Of a DNA stretch of 64,000 nt, positions 34,737-42,959 are shown piece by piece. The position numbers and the translations under genes were made by a program. The number at the start of each line of letters is the position of its first letter. Position 1 is the stretch's first letter. Location of the stretch: NCBI RefSeq assembly GCF_040049195.1, contig NZ_JBDZDL010000001.1. One strand, 5' to 3'. The stretch comes from NCEH01 sp040049195 (lineage in GTDB: Bacteria; Pseudomonadota; Alphaproteobacteria; Rhizobiales; Xanthobacteraceae). Under the pieces are notes generated by a model, which was not told where the DNA came from, searched no databases, and worked only from the letters and a program-made list of their open reading frames with translations.

Positions 34737-35159
34737 TCAGCCGACGATTTCGTTGCCCGAGAAGAACTGGGCGATTTCGATCGCCGCGTTCTCGGCGCTG
34801 TCGGAGCCGTGCACGGAATTCGCCTCGATGGATTCGGCGAACAGCTTGCGCAGGGTGCCTTCCGCCGCATTGGCGGGGTTGGTGGCGCCCATGACTTCGC
34901 GATACTTGGCCACCGCGTTGTCGGCCTGAAGTACCTGCACGACCACCGGGCCGGAGGTCATGAAAGCCACCAGATCGCCGAAGAACGGACGTTCCCGATG
35001 GACGCCGTAGAAGGTTTCGGCCTGTTCGCGGGTGAGCTGAATGCGCTTCTGGGCGACGATGCGCAGACCCGCAGTCTCGATCACGGCGTTGACCGCACCG
35101 GTGATGTTGCGACGCGTCGCGTCGGGCTTGATGATCGAGAAAGTGCGCTCGATCGCCAT
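34737..35159 (-). CDS. ndk: Nucleoside diphosphate kinase
   Basis: A 140-residue Ndk that moves the gamma phosphate between nucleoside triphosphates and diphosphates. It has ERTFSIIKPDATRRN at the start, the active-site histidine H117 in ANSVHGSDS, and the usual ending IAQFFSGNEIV. Complete and of normal length. It appears to be transcribed alone. Confidence 0.97.
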   Translation of the reverse strand: MAIERTFSIIKPDATRRNITGAVNAVIETAGLRIVAQKRIQLTREQAETFYGVHRERPFFGDLVAFMTSGPVVVQVLQADNAVAKYREVMGATNPANAAEGTLRKLFAESIEANSVHGSDSAENAAIEIAQFFSGNEIVG

Positions 35160-35271
35160 GGTGACCGTCCTGTCGTTATGAATGAAAAGGCTCCGCGACT
35201 GCCGCGGACGGGCGGGCTTTAGCAGCGATACCGCCCTGCGGCAAGGGAAGCCGGCAGGATCGCGACGCCAA

Positions 35272-35306
35272 ACGGCCGGCGCGGTCCCCTCGGACCGGCC
35301 GGCCGT
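35272..35306. terminator. Strong hairpin after the small secreted protein gene
   Basis: ACGGCCGG..CGGTCC-CCTC-GGACCGGCCGGCCGT forms a long near-perfect stem about 35 bases past the minus-strand stop at 35340. It has no good U-tract, so it may be a terminator or an mRNA 3'-end stabiliser. Confidence 0.4.
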
Positions 35307-35339
35307 ATGGATGTGCCGCGGCGTGCGGCCCGGTTGGGC

Positions 35340-35591
35340 TCAGCCCGCAGGCGAGGTGGCGTGGCTGCGGGTCTGGTGGCTGGCGCTGCGGATGGCATGC
35401 GGCGCGCGGGCCTGCTGATGCAGCGCCGCCGGCGCGGGCACGGAGGGATGCATCATCTCGTAATCACGCTCGTTGACCGCATATTGCTCGCGGTTTTCCT
35501 GGGACACGTATTCATCTGCCCAAGCCGCGCTGGCGAGACCCGTCACGCTCATCACCGCGCCGAGGCCGAAAGCAAGAATCTTGGTATTCAT
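35340..35591 (-). CDS. Small secreted protein of unknown function
   Basis: An 83-residue protein with a clear signal peptide (ILAFGLGAVMSVTGLASAAWA, cleavage likely after AWA). A short hydrophilic, His/Ala-rich mature part follows, with no cysteine. The promoter-side region (35592-35767) is AT-rich compared with the genome. It is convergent with nothing and probably monocistronic. No family is recognised. Confidence 0.6.
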   Translation of the reverse strand: MNTKILAFGLGAVMSVTGLASAAWADEYVSQENREQYAVNERDYEMMHPSVPAPAALHQQARAPHAIRSASHQTRSHATSPAG

Positions 35592-35767
35592 GGCAAAACT
35601 CCAAGCCGCCCCAGCGATGATGAGGAGATATTGCGATGCAGCAGTGAAAGCAAATCCCGATTTCGTGAGTCAAACTCAAAGTAAAAGAATCGTTTTGTTC
35701 CGTTTACGAAGCGTCATTTCTCGCGAATGTGTAGTGACCTAGCGGAGTCGTCTCGCCGCATTCCACA

Positions 35768-36424
35768 TCAGTGGCGCAGGATATCCGCGATGGCCCGGTC
35801 CGTGACCGCATCGATGGAAAACCTTATCGGATTTCCAAGCACACGCGGCCAGAACAGGGGTTCCTTGATGGCACCCAGGAATTGCGCGGCGGCAAGGCTG
35901 GGATCGAGCCCGGCCGGCAGCTTTCCGGCGGAGCGCAGCATCTCCAGATAGGCGGTGAGATTGCGCAGCGTCGGCTCCTTGCCGGTGCGCGAGAAAGCCT
36001 CCGAGAGTTCGGGAAAGCGCGGCGCTTCCGCGATGATCAGCCGGAGGATGGGGATGACGTCCGGCTGGTCCCAATGGACGCACATGCGCGCGACGAACTC
36101 GCGCAGCACCACGCGCGGATCGTCCTCGGCCGTATCCGGCAGCACCGGGCCGCCGATGAAATGCGCCCAGACCTCGGCGATGATCGCGCTGAACAGCTCC
36201 GCCTTGCTGGGATAATGCTGATAGAGCGTGCGCTTGGAGACGGGTGCGGCGGCGGCGATGGCGTCCATGCTGGTGTTGCCGTAGCCGCGCTCGAGAAACA
36301 GCCGCCGTGCGGCCGCGCGGATGCGTCGGCCGGTGCCGCGTGGATCGCGGGCCGCCAGCTTGGCGTCGGGCGCCGGGCCTGCGGTCGTGCCCAGGTGGGC
36401 GGGGGGCAGTTTGGCAGAGGTCAT
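35768..36424 (-). CDS. TetR-family transcriptional regulator
   Basis: A 218-residue TetR-type repressor. The DNA-binding domain (about 30-80) reads GTGRRIRAAARRLFLERGYGNTSMDAIAAAAPVSKRTLYQHYPSKAELF (quoted parts: RRLFLERGYGNTSMDAI and VSKRTLYQHYPSK). A ligand-binding C-terminal domain of the AefR type follows. ATG 36424 is preferred over TTG 36433. A 9-base perfect inverted repeat lies 10 bases upstream. It probably represses itself and the divergent aldo/keto reductase gene. Confidence 0.87.
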   Translation of the reverse strand: MTSAKLPPAHLGTTAGPAPDAKLAARDPRGTGRRIRAAARRLFLERGYGNTSMDAIAAAAPVSKRTLYQHYPSKAELFSAIIAEVWAHFIGGPVLPDTAEDDPRVVLREFVARMCVHWDQPDVIPILRLIIAEAPRFPELSEAFSRTGKEPTLRNLTAYLEMLRSAGKLPAGLDPSLAAAQFLGAIKEPLFWPRVLGNPIRFSIDAVTDRAIADILRH

Positions 36425-36433
36425 GATTGACAA

Positions 36434-36458
36434 TGTAAACTATACGGTGTAGTTTACA
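36434..36458. promoter_or_regulatory. TetR-type operator
   Basis: The arms TGTAAACTA (36434-36442) and TAGTTTACA (36450-36458) are perfectly complementary around a 7-base spacer. The site lies 10 bases upstream of the TetR gene and 139 bases before the aldo/keto reductase gene. Size and place fit a TetR dimer site. Confidence 0.75.
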
Positions 36459-36596
36459 TATGGTGATTGAGAGCGCGCCCCGCCAGACCGGTGTCTGCGG
36501 CCCGCCTCCGACCGCCCCGGCGCTCCGCCGTGTCCCGGCCCGTTAGCGCCGCCTTCTTTTTGTCCATCGACCAGTCTCTCTTCCGCGAGGTCTTTC

Positions 36597-37580
36597 ATGA
36601 ACCGCCGCTTCCTAGGCCGTTCCGGCCTGTCCGTGTCCGCCATCGGCCTCGGCTGCATGGGCATGTCCGAATTCTACGGCACCAGCAATGATGCGCAATC
36701 GCTCGAGACCCTCGACGCCGCGTTCGAGCTGGGCGTCACCTTCTTCGATACCGCCGACATGTACGGCGCCGGCCACAATGAACGCCTTGTGGGCCAATTC
36801 CTGAAAGGGAAACGCGAAAAGGTGGTGCTGGCCACGAAATTCGGCGTCATGCGCGGCCCGAACGGCGAGCGCCTGGGCATCAGCGGCAAGCCGGATTATG
36901 TCCGCACCGCCTGCGATGCCAGCCTCGCCCGCCTCGGCACCGATGTGATCGATCTCTATTATCTCCACCGGGTCGACCCCGCGACCCCCATCGAGGATAC
37001 GGTCGGCGCCATGAAGGGGCTGGTGGACGCCGGCAAGGTGCGCTTCATCGGCCTTTCCGAATGTTCGGTGGCAACGCTGAAGCGCGCCAACGCGGTGCAT
37101 CCCATCACCGCCGTGCAGAGCGAATATTCCCTGTGGAGCCGGGAGCCCGAGGGCGGAATGCTCGAGGCGTGCCGCGACCTCGGCGCCGCCTTCGTGGCCT
37201 ACAGCCCCCTCGGCCGCGCCTTCCTGACCGGTACCATCGCGGCCGGCACGCTGGAGGCAAGCGACTTCCGTAACCACAATCCACGCTTCCAGGGCGAGGC
37301 GGCGGCGCAGAACGGCCGTCTGGTCGCGGCCCTGGCGCAGATCGCGGCCGGGCTCGGCATCACCTCCGCCCAGCTGGCGCTGGCCTGGATCCTCAACAAG
37401 CAGGACAATGTGGTGCCGATCCCCGGCACCCGCCGCATCAAGTATCTCAAGGAGAATATCGCCGCGACCGAGGTCAAGCTTACGCCCGCGCAGATCGCCG
37501 AGCTGGACGCCCTGTTCGCGCCCGATGCGGTGGCCGGCACGCGCTATCCGGAAGCGGCGATGGCGGCCCTCAATCTGTGA
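36597..37580 (+). CDS. Aldo/keto reductase
   Basis: A 327-residue NADPH-dependent aldo/keto reductase of the YajO/AKR13-like group. The catalytic tetrad is D51, Y56 and K81 with the histidine in LYYLHRVDP near 125. The cofactor end reads VPIPGTRRIKYLKENIAA. It begins with the group's RFLGRSGLSVSAIGLGCMGM. It probably reduces an aldehyde or ketone and is controlled by the divergent TetR regulator. Substrate unknown. Confidence 0.9.
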   Translation: MNRRFLGRSGLSVSAIGLGCMGMSEFYGTSNDAQSLETLDAAFELGVTFFDTADMYGAGHNERLVGQFLKGKREKVVLATKFGVMRGPNGERLGISGKPDYVRTACDASLARLGTDVIDLYYLHRVDPATPIEDTVGAMKGLVDAGKVRFIGLSECSVATLKRANAVHPITAVQSEYSLWSREPEGGMLEACRDLGAAFVAYSPLGRAFLTGTIAAGTLEASDFRNHNPRFQGEAAAQNGRLVAALAQIAAGLGITSAQLALAWILNKQDNVVPIPGTRRIKYLKENIAATEVKLTPAQIAELDALFAPDAVAGTRYPEAAMAALNL

Positions 37581-37617
37581 TCCACGCGGGCTGGCTGCGG
37601 CCCGCCCCGCGCTCAAG

Positions 37618-37641
37618 CCCTCTCCCGCATGCGGGGGAGGG
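37618..37641. repeat. Palindromic G/C-rich element
   Basis: CCCTCTCCCGCATGCGGGGGAGGG is nearly perfectly self-complementary (given in two halves: CCCTCTCCCGCA and TGCGGGGGAGGG). It lies between two convergent genes. It looks like the short intergenic palindromes common in Rhizobiales and may also act as a terminator. A related CTCCTCGCCTGCGGAG sequence lies at about 11860. Confidence 0.4.
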
Positions 37642-37655
37642 CGTACGCCTTGCGC

Positions 37656-38129
37656 TCACGGGTGCCGCTGCACGAACACCCGACTCTCGAAATCGAACAC
37701 CAGCACCCCGTCCTGGTTGGTGCCGGTGTTGTAGGCGATCAGCATGCCCCAGTCCGGCCGGCTCTTGGGGGTGAGCTTTTCCCGCGCCTCGGTGGCATAG
37801 GTGATGACGTCGCCGGCATAGACCGGCTTCAGCCAGCGCAGGTTCTTGAAGCCGGGCGAGGGGCCGGTGACAGGGACCGGAATGCCCTTGGAGATGCGCT
37901 CGGCGGCGGTGCGCTGCTGATAGGCGACGAAATATTTCATCCAGGTGGCCGCGGTATGCCAGCCGGAAGCGCACAGGGCGCCGAAAATGCTGCGCTTGGC
38001 CGCCTCTTCGTCCACATGGAAGGGCTGCGGATCATATTTGCGGGCGAACGCCACGATCTCGTCGCGGGTGAAGGTGTGGGTGCCCAGAATCTCGCGGTCG
38101 CCCACCTGGATCTCGTCGAAGAAGTTCAT
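37656..38129 (-). CDS. MaoC-family dehydratase (hot-dog fold)
   Basis: A 157-residue single hot-dog domain. FARKYDPQPFHVDEEAAKRSIFGALCASGWHT carries the (R)-hydratase type 2 motif with aspartate and histidine (YDPQPFHVD at 34-42). Such proteins hydrate enoyl-CoA esters. Its ATG overlaps the stop of a second MaoC gene by four bases. The pair may form a heteromer like other two-gene hydratases. The CoA substrate is unknown. Confidence 0.88.
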   Translation of the reverse strand: MNFFDEIQVGDREILGTHTFTRDEIVAFARKYDPQPFHVDEEAAKRSIFGALCASGWHTAATWMKYFVAYQQRTAAERISKGIPVPVTGPSPGFKNLRWLKPVYAGDVITYATEAREKLTPKSRPDWGMLIAYNTGTNQDGVLVFDFESRVFVQRHP

Positions 38130-38590
38130 GCGAGGCGCGCTCCCGGATTGCGGCGGTTGAACAGCACCACGCATTCCTGTTCCAGCGCCACGCTGCCCGC
38201 CGGCTTCAGCAACTCGAGCTTCAAGGTCACCAGCCCGAGGTCGGGACGCGACTTGGAGCTGCGGCTCTGCAGCACCGTGCGGCGCAAGGTGACGACGTCG
38301 CCGGGGAAGATGGGCTCGCGCCATTTGGTTTCGGTCACGCCCGGCGAGCCCTGGCCGGCGGCGCGCAGCAGGAAGCCGTCGCACATCAGCCGCATCATGA
38401 TGGCGCAGGTATGCCAGCCCGAGGCGGCAAGCCCGCCCAGCATGGAGGCCTTGCCCGCCGCCGCATCGAGATGCATCGGCTGGGCATCGAACTCGCTGGC
38501 GAAGGCGATGATCTCTTCTTCGGTGACTTCGTAGGAGCCGAAGGTCTTCACCTCCCCCTCGACGAAGTCCTCCCAAAAGATATCGGGCAT
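38126..38590 (-). CDS. MaoC-family dehydratase (hot-dog fold)
   Basis: A 154-residue partner of the MaoC gene downstream. FASEFDAQPMHLDAAAGKASMLGGLAASGWHT holds the same motif in slightly altered form (FDAQPMHLD), so both may be active or one may be structural. The later part has FPGDVVTLRRTVLQSRSSKSR. It is translationally coupled to the second gene by ATGA overlap. Confidence 0.88.
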   Translation of the reverse strand: MPDIFWEDFVEGEVKTFGSYEVTEEEIIAFASEFDAQPMHLDAAAGKASMLGGLAASGWHTCAIMMRLMCDGFLLRAAGQGSPGVTETKWREPIFPGDVVTLRRTVLQSRSSKSRPDLGLVTLKLELLKPAGSVALEQECVVLFNRRNPGARLA

Positions 38591-38676
38591 CCCACCTCCT
38601 CCTGCTGGTTCCAGATGAGAGGGGAGGCGCGGGGCGCGGTCAAGCCGTGCGCGCCATCCTCGTCATGTGCCGCGCG

Positions 38677-39777
38677 CTAATTGGCGAAGCGGAAGTGCAG
38701 CACGTCGCCGTCCTGCACCACATATTCCTTGCCTTCCAGCCGCAGCCGCCCGGCATCGCGCGCGCCGGACTCGCCCTTGTATTGGACATAGTCCGCATAG
38801 GCGATGGTTTCCGAGCGGATGAAGCCCTTCTCGAAATCGGAATGGATCACGCCCGCCGCCGCCGGCGCCTTGGTGCCCTTGGTGATGGTCCAGGCGCGCG
38901 CCTCCTTGGGGCCCACGGTGAAATAGGTCACGAGGTGGAGCAGATCGTAGCCGGCGCGGATCACCCGGTTGAGGCCCGGCTCGTCGAGCCCGATGGCGTC
39001 CAGATAATCCTTCTGGTCTTCCGCCGGCAGAACGGCGATCTCGCTCTCGATCTTGGCCGAGACCACCACCGCCTTGGCCCCTTCCTCGGCCGCGCGCTTG
39101 AACACTTGCGCGGACAGCGCATTGCCTTCCAGCGCCGAGGCTTCCTCGACGTTGCACACATAGAGGACGGGCTTGGCGGTCATCAGGCCGAGCATGGAGA
39201 AGGCCTGCTCCTCCTCGCTCTTGCGATCGACGAGGCGCGCCGGCTTGCCCTCGCGCAGCAGCACCAGGGCGCGGTTCATCAGGTCCAGGGTTTCCTTGGC
39301 TTCCTTGTCGGCGCCGTTCTTGGTCTTCTTCTCCAGCGCCGCGGCGCGCTTTTCCAGGCTTTCGAGATCGGCCAGCATCAGCTCGGTCTCGATGGTCTCG
39401 ATGTCATCCACGGGGGCGATCTTGCCTTCCACATGGGTCACGTCGCCATCCTCGAAGCAGCGCACCACATGGGCGATGGCGTCGCATTCGCGGATGTTGG
39501 CCAGGAACTGATTGCCGAGCCCCTCGCCCTTGGAAGCGCCGCGCACCAGGCCCGCGATGTCCACGAAGGTGAGGCGGGTGGGGATGATCTGGCCCGAGCC
39601 GGCGATGGACGCCAGCGTATCCAGGCGCGGGTCGGGCACGGCCACTTCGCCCACATTGGGCTCGATCGTGCAGAAGGGATAATTGGCCGCCTGCGCCGCG
39701 GCGGTCTGGGTGAGCGCGTTGAAGAGGGTCGACTTGCCCACGTTCGGCAGGCCGACGATGCCGCATTTGAAGCCCAT
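38677..39777 (-). CDS. ychF: Redox-regulated ATPase/GTPase YchF (Obg family)
   Basis: A 366-residue YchF/OLA1 protein. G1 is GLPNVGKSTLFN (9-20) and G3 is FVDIAGLVRGASKGEGLGNQFL. The NVEE motif that replaces NKxD favours ATP in this family. A coiled-coil insertion (about 130-175) and a C-terminal TGS domain (FTVGPKEARAWTI..GDVLHFRFAN) follow. It is linked to translation and stress. In many alphaproteobacteria it follows pth and rplY; here a PIN/RHH pair lies between. Confidence 0.95.
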   Translation of the reverse strand: MGFKCGIVGLPNVGKSTLFNALTQTAAAQAANYPFCTIEPNVGEVAVPDPRLDTLASIAGSGQIIPTRLTFVDIAGLVRGASKGEGLGNQFLANIRECDAIAHVVRCFEDGDVTHVEGKIAPVDDIETIETELMLADLESLEKRAAALEKKTKNGADKEAKETLDLMNRALVLLREGKPARLVDRKSEEEQAFSMLGLMTAKPVLYVCNVEEASALEGNALSAQVFKRAAEEGAKAVVVSAKIESEIAVLPAEDQKDYLDAIGLDEPGLNRVIRAGYDLLHLVTYFTVGPKEARAWTITKGTKAPAAAGVIHSDFEKGFIRSETIAYADYVQYKGESGARDAGRLRLEGKEYVVQDGDVLHFRFAN

Positions 39778-39780
39778 AGC

Positions 39781-40236
39781 TCAGCGATCTTTCAGCGAAG
39801 AGAAGACGGTCTCGATGTCCGTCGTGAAGGGATTGATCACGGTGGTGCGCTCGATGGCGAGGCCGTCTTGAAGGTCCTCGCTCACCAGCAGCCGGCAATC
39901 CGCAAGGAGCGCGGATGCAATCATCAGGCAGTCCCACCATTCGAACTTGAAGCGATCCTCGATGTGGAAGGCCCGCCCCATCAGCTCGCTGGGCGAGGCG
40001 GAGTGGCAGGCCGGCATCAGATCGCCGAGGAAGTCCCGTATGGCATGGCGCGGCACGAAGGGAAACCGGTCGATGGCGAGCGCATAGAACTCGTTCGCCA
40101 CCTGCGGGGTGATCACCAGCTCGCCATGGCGGCGGATGGAGCGCAGGCTATGCCTCGTCAGCGCCCGCTTGCGGGCCGCGCTGCGGTCCTGGAGGTAGAT
40201 CAGCATCCGCGCGTCCACCAAGCATCGCAGGCTCAT
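39781..40236 (-). CDS. PIN-domain protein, VapC-like toxin
   Basis: A 151-residue PIN-domain protein. Acidic metal ligands expected of this RNase family are D8 (LVDARMLIYLQD), E49 (ANEFY), D102 (WWDCLMIASAL) and E120/D121/D124 (LLVSEDLQDG). The arginine-methionine pair in DARML replaces the usual DTN, a small departure from consensus. It overlaps an RHH-antitoxin-like gene by 89 bases, and its stop lies 3 bases before the ychF stop side. Toxin activity is inferred from family and layout. Confidence 0.83.
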   Translation of the reverse strand: MSLRCLVDARMLIYLQDRSAARKRALTRHSLRSIRRHGELVITPQVANEFYALAIDRFPFVPRHAIRDFLGDLMPACHSASPSELMGRAFHIEDRFKFEWWDCLMIASALLADCRLLVSEDLQDGLAIERTTVINPFTTDIETVFSSLKDR

Positions 40237-40450
40237 GGCTGTTCTCACGCATCGGGGGTGGGGGGCCCTCCGGGTCCCAGCCCGGGCCGGAGAGCCAGCG
40301 GTCAAACGGGGCCAGCGGATCGGAATGGCCGCCCAGGGCGCGGCTGAGGCGGTCGGCGATGAATTTGGAAAGGCTCTTGCCTTCCCGCGCGGCGGCAAGG
40401 CGCACCTGGACGGTGAGTTCGTCGGACAGGGTGATGGTGATGTTCTTCAT
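40148..40450 (-). CDS. Ribbon-helix-helix antitoxin-like protein
   Basis: A 100-residue protein whose N-terminus (MKNITITLSDELTVQVRLAA..REGKSLSKFIADRL) is a ribbon-helix-helix DNA-binding domain. The middle, WLSGPGWDPEGP, occurs in antitoxins partnered with PIN toxins. The last 30 residues (Gly/Ala/Pro-rich) overlap the toxin gene in another frame and look unlike the family, so an ancestral stop near the toxin start may have been lost. It is expected to bind the toxin and repress the pair. Confidence 0.75.
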   Translation of the reverse strand: MKNITITLSDELTVQVRLAAAREGKSLSKFIADRLSRALGGHSDPLAPFDRWLSGPGWDPEGPPPPMRENSHEPAMLGGRADADLPPGPQRGPQAGADEA

Positions 40451-40496
40451 GGGCGGCCCCCGCATGCGCCGGCCAGGATGCCCACCCACAGTGGCG

Positions 40497-41108
40497 TCAG
40501 GCGCGCGGATCGCCAACGGTTTTCTTGTCGCCGAAGCCCTGCGCATCCAGGAACAGATGCGCGCGGTTCTGGAATTCCTCGGGCTTTCCGGCCACCAGCT
40601 GCTCGGCGAAGTCCGCGCATGCCTCGCATACCCCCTCGACCCAGGGCTTCTCGCTCTTGGCGAAATCGCCCAGGACGTAAGGGTGCACCAGCGTCTTGTC
40701 GCCTGGATGACCGATGCCGAGCCGCACCCGCCAATAGTCGTTGCCGCAGTGTGCGGTGATTGAGCGCAGGCCGTTGTGGCCGGCATTTCCGCCGCCCTTC
40801 TTGGTGCGGATCTTGGCGGGCGGCAGGTCCAGCTCGTCGTGAAACACGAACACCCGCTCCAGCGGGATCTTGTAGAAGCGCATGGCTTCCGCGACCGCGC
40901 GGCCGCTTTCGTTCATGAAGGTCTCGGGCAGCAGCGCGAGCACCTTCTCGCCGGCGATCTCGCCCTCGGCGACCGCACCCTGAAAGCGACGGCGCCAGGG
41001 GGACAGGCGATGGCGGCGGGCCAGGGCCTCCACCGCCATGAAGCCGATATTATGCCGGTTGCCGACATATTTCGGGCCGGGATTGCCGAGGCCTGCGAAC
41101 AGGATCAC
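40497..41108 (-). CDS. pth: Peptidyl-tRNA hydrolase
   Basis: A 203-residue Pth that frees tRNA from stalled peptidyl-tRNA. The catalytic histidine is H19 in VGNRHNIGF. FMNESGRAV, FHDELDLPPAKIRTKKGGGNAGHNGLRSI and RVRLGIGHPG are the family motifs. It lies 26 bases after rplY in the same direction, the common rplY-pth pairing. Confidence 0.96.
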   Translation of the reverse strand: MILFAGLGNPGPKYVGNRHNIGFMAVEALARRHRLSPWRRRFQGAVAEGEIAGEKVLALLPETFMNESGRAVAEAMRFYKIPLERVFVFHDELDLPPAKIRTKKGGGNAGHNGLRSITAHCGNDYWRVRLGIGHPGDKTLVHPYVLGDFAKSEKPWVEGVCEACADFAEQLVAGKPEEFQNRAHLFLDAQGFGDKKTVGDPRA

Positions 41109-41134
41109 GGTTCAACTCCGGCCCGAGAGGTCGA

Positions 41135-41770
41135 TCAGGACTTGGTGGAGGTCGCGGCGGCGGAGGCGGCGGCAGCAGCCGCATCGTCCGCTTCAGCGTC
41201 CTTCAGGCCCGACGGGGCCACGACGGTGGCCAGGGTGTCGTCGCCATGCAGCGCCGAGACCACGCCTTCCGGCAGGGTGACCGACGACAGATGCAGCGAC
41301 GCGCCGAGCTGAATGCCCGTCAGGTCCACGGCGATGTGGTCGGGAATGGATTCGGCCGGGCAATCCAGCTCCACCGCATGGTGGACGATGTTCAGCGTGC
41401 CGCCCGCCTTCAGGCCGGGAGAGGCTTCCTGCTTCACGAAGTGCACCGGCACTTCCACCGTCACGCGCGCACCGGCGGACACCCGCAGGAAGTCCACGTG
41501 CAGCGGCTGATCCTTGACGGGATCGAGCTGGTAGTCGCGGGGGATGACGCGGTGCTTCTTGCCGTTCACTTCGATGAGGAAGAGCGTGGTCAGGAAGTGG
41601 CCGGCGTAGATGGTCCGGGTGATCTCCTTGTGTTCCAGGGAGATGGTGATCGGATCCTGCTTCTCGCCGTAGATCACGGCGGGCACGCGTCCGGCGCGGC
41701 GCTCTTCACGGGCGGCCCCCTTGCCGGCCCGTTCGCGCGCCACAGCCTTCAATTCTTTGATGGCGGTCAT
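41135..41770 (-). CDS. rplY: 50S ribosomal protein L25/general stress protein Ctc
   Basis: A 211-residue L25 of the long (Ctc/TL5) type that binds 5S rRNA. It has an N-terminal RNA-binding domain (GKGAAREERRAGRVPAVIYG), a C-terminal beta domain (VEVPVHFVKQEASPGLKAGG..LDCPAESIPDHI) and an Ala-rich tail. ATG 41770 begins MTAIKELKAVARERAGK as in relatives; upstream in-frame codons are not part of the gene. It leads the rplY-pth transcript. Confidence 0.96.
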   Translation of the reverse strand: MTAIKELKAVARERAGKGAAREERRAGRVPAVIYGEKQDPITISLEHKEITRTIYAGHFLTTLFLIEVNGKKHRVIPRDYQLDPVKDQPLHVDFLRVSAGARVTVEVPVHFVKQEASPGLKAGGTLNIVHHAVELDCPAESIPDHIAVDLTGIQLGASLHLSSVTLPEGVVSALHGDDTLATVVAPSGLKDAEADDAAAAAASAAATSTKS

Positions 41771-41808
41771 GGCACTTAATCCTAATGTAAAAGGGTTCTC
41801 AAAGGCCA

Positions 41809-41828
41809 ACGGCCGCTCGCGCGGCCGT
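41809..41828 (-). promoter_or_regulatory. Hairpin in the rplY leader
   Basis: ACGGCCGC-GCGA-GCGGCCGT (minus strand) is a perfect 8-base-pair stem with a GCGA tetraloop, 39 bases before the rplY start, followed by TGGCCTTTG. It could be an attenuator or a leader structure bound by a ribosomal protein. Function not shown. Confidence 0.4.
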
Positions 41829-41935
41829 CCGGCTTTCGCATTCGGCACGCCTCCAGGGGGGCGCATGCCAAAACGAAGGCGGGCTTATAGCCGCGTTGGC
41901 CCGCAAACGCAACAAAGCGCGCAGGGGAGGGGGGC

Positions 41936-42958
41936 ATGAGGGGAGGCGGTTTCGCCAGGGCCGCATGGGTCGCGGCCGGCATCCTGATCGGCGTGGGGCC
42001 GGCCTGGACGCAGGGGGCGCCGCCGCCGGCGGGCGGGGCGCGGATCATCGAATGGGATATTCCGCAGATCAGCACCTTGCCGGACGACGAGTTCGGCCGG
42101 CTCGTGCGGTTCGGCCGCTCGGTGCTGGAGGCGACCTATGCCCATGTGGGGCCCGCCGTCGCCGACCCCGCCCTGCGCTTCGCCGGCAACAATCTGGCCT
42201 GCGCCGATTGCCATCTCAATGACGGACGCAAGAAGTTCGGCCTGCCGCTGGTCGCCGCCTCCGCCGATTATCCCGCCTATTCCGCCCGCACCGCCCGCGA
42301 TCTCACCCTCGCGGATCGGGTGAACCAATGCATGATCCGCTCCATGAACGGGCGCCCCATGCCGGCCGATGCGCGGCCCATGCGGGCGTTGCTCGCTTAT
42401 CTCACGGTCCTGTCCACCAATATTCCCGAGGATGCCAAGATCTCCGGCGGTGGGGCGGGCATCATGCCGGAGCTGGATCGTCCCGCCGATCCGGTCCGCG
42501 GCGCCGCGATTTTCCGCAGCCAATGTGCCGATTGCCACGGTGTCGCCGGGCAGGGCGTGCGGCGCAATGTGGCCGATGCCGCGCTCGGCTATGGCGTGCC
42601 GCCGCTGTGGGGGCCAGACAGCTTCAACGATGGCGCGGGCATGAGCCGGCTCATCACCTTGGCCAATTTCGCCCACAACAATATGCCCAACGGCACCGAC
42701 TGGCTGCTGCCGCAATTGAAGGTGGAAGATGCCTGGGACGTGGCGGCGTTCGTGGATTCCCAATCGCGTCCCGCCTTGAAGGGGCTGGACCGTGACTTTC
42801 CGGACCTTCTGACCAAGCCCGTCGACGCGCCCTATGGGCCCTATGCGGACGGATTTTCCGCAGAACAGCACAAATACGGCCCCTACGGGCCGATCCGGGC
42901 CGAGATTGCGCGGTTGAAGGCGGAAAAGGGCAGCGTGCCCAATCCCAACCTGAAATAG
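41936..42958 (+). CDS. tsdA: Dihaem c-type cytochrome, thiosulfate dehydrogenase (TsdA)-like
   Basis: A 340-residue periplasmic cytochrome with a signal peptide (ARAAWVAAGILIGVGPAWTQG). The two haem sites are CADCH at 89-93 and 197-201. FAGNNLACADCHLNDGRKKFGLP and DRVNQCMIRSMNG match TsdA, where a cysteine about 40 residues after the first haem histidine is an axial haem ligand; C132 fits this. TsdA joins two thiosulfates to tetrathionate, passing electrons to a cytochrome. A strong G-rich ribosome site precedes the ATG. Other TsdA-like cytochromes with different roles exist. Confidence 0.75.
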   Translation: MRGGGFARAAWVAAGILIGVGPAWTQGAPPPAGGARIIEWDIPQISTLPDDEFGRLVRFGRSVLEATYAHVGPAVADPALRFAGNNLACADCHLNDGRKKFGLPLVAASADYPAYSARTARDLTLADRVNQCMIRSMNGRPMPADARPMRALLAYLTVLSTNIPEDAKISGGGAGIMPELDRPADPVRGAAIFRSQCADCHGVAGQGVRRNVADAALGYGVPPLWGPDSFNDGAGMSRLITLANFAHNNMPNGTDWLLPQLKVEDAWDVAAFVDSQSRPALKGLDRDFPDLLTKPVDAPYGPYADGFSAEQHKYGPYGPIRAEIARLKAEKGSVPNPNLK

Positions 42959-42959
42959 A

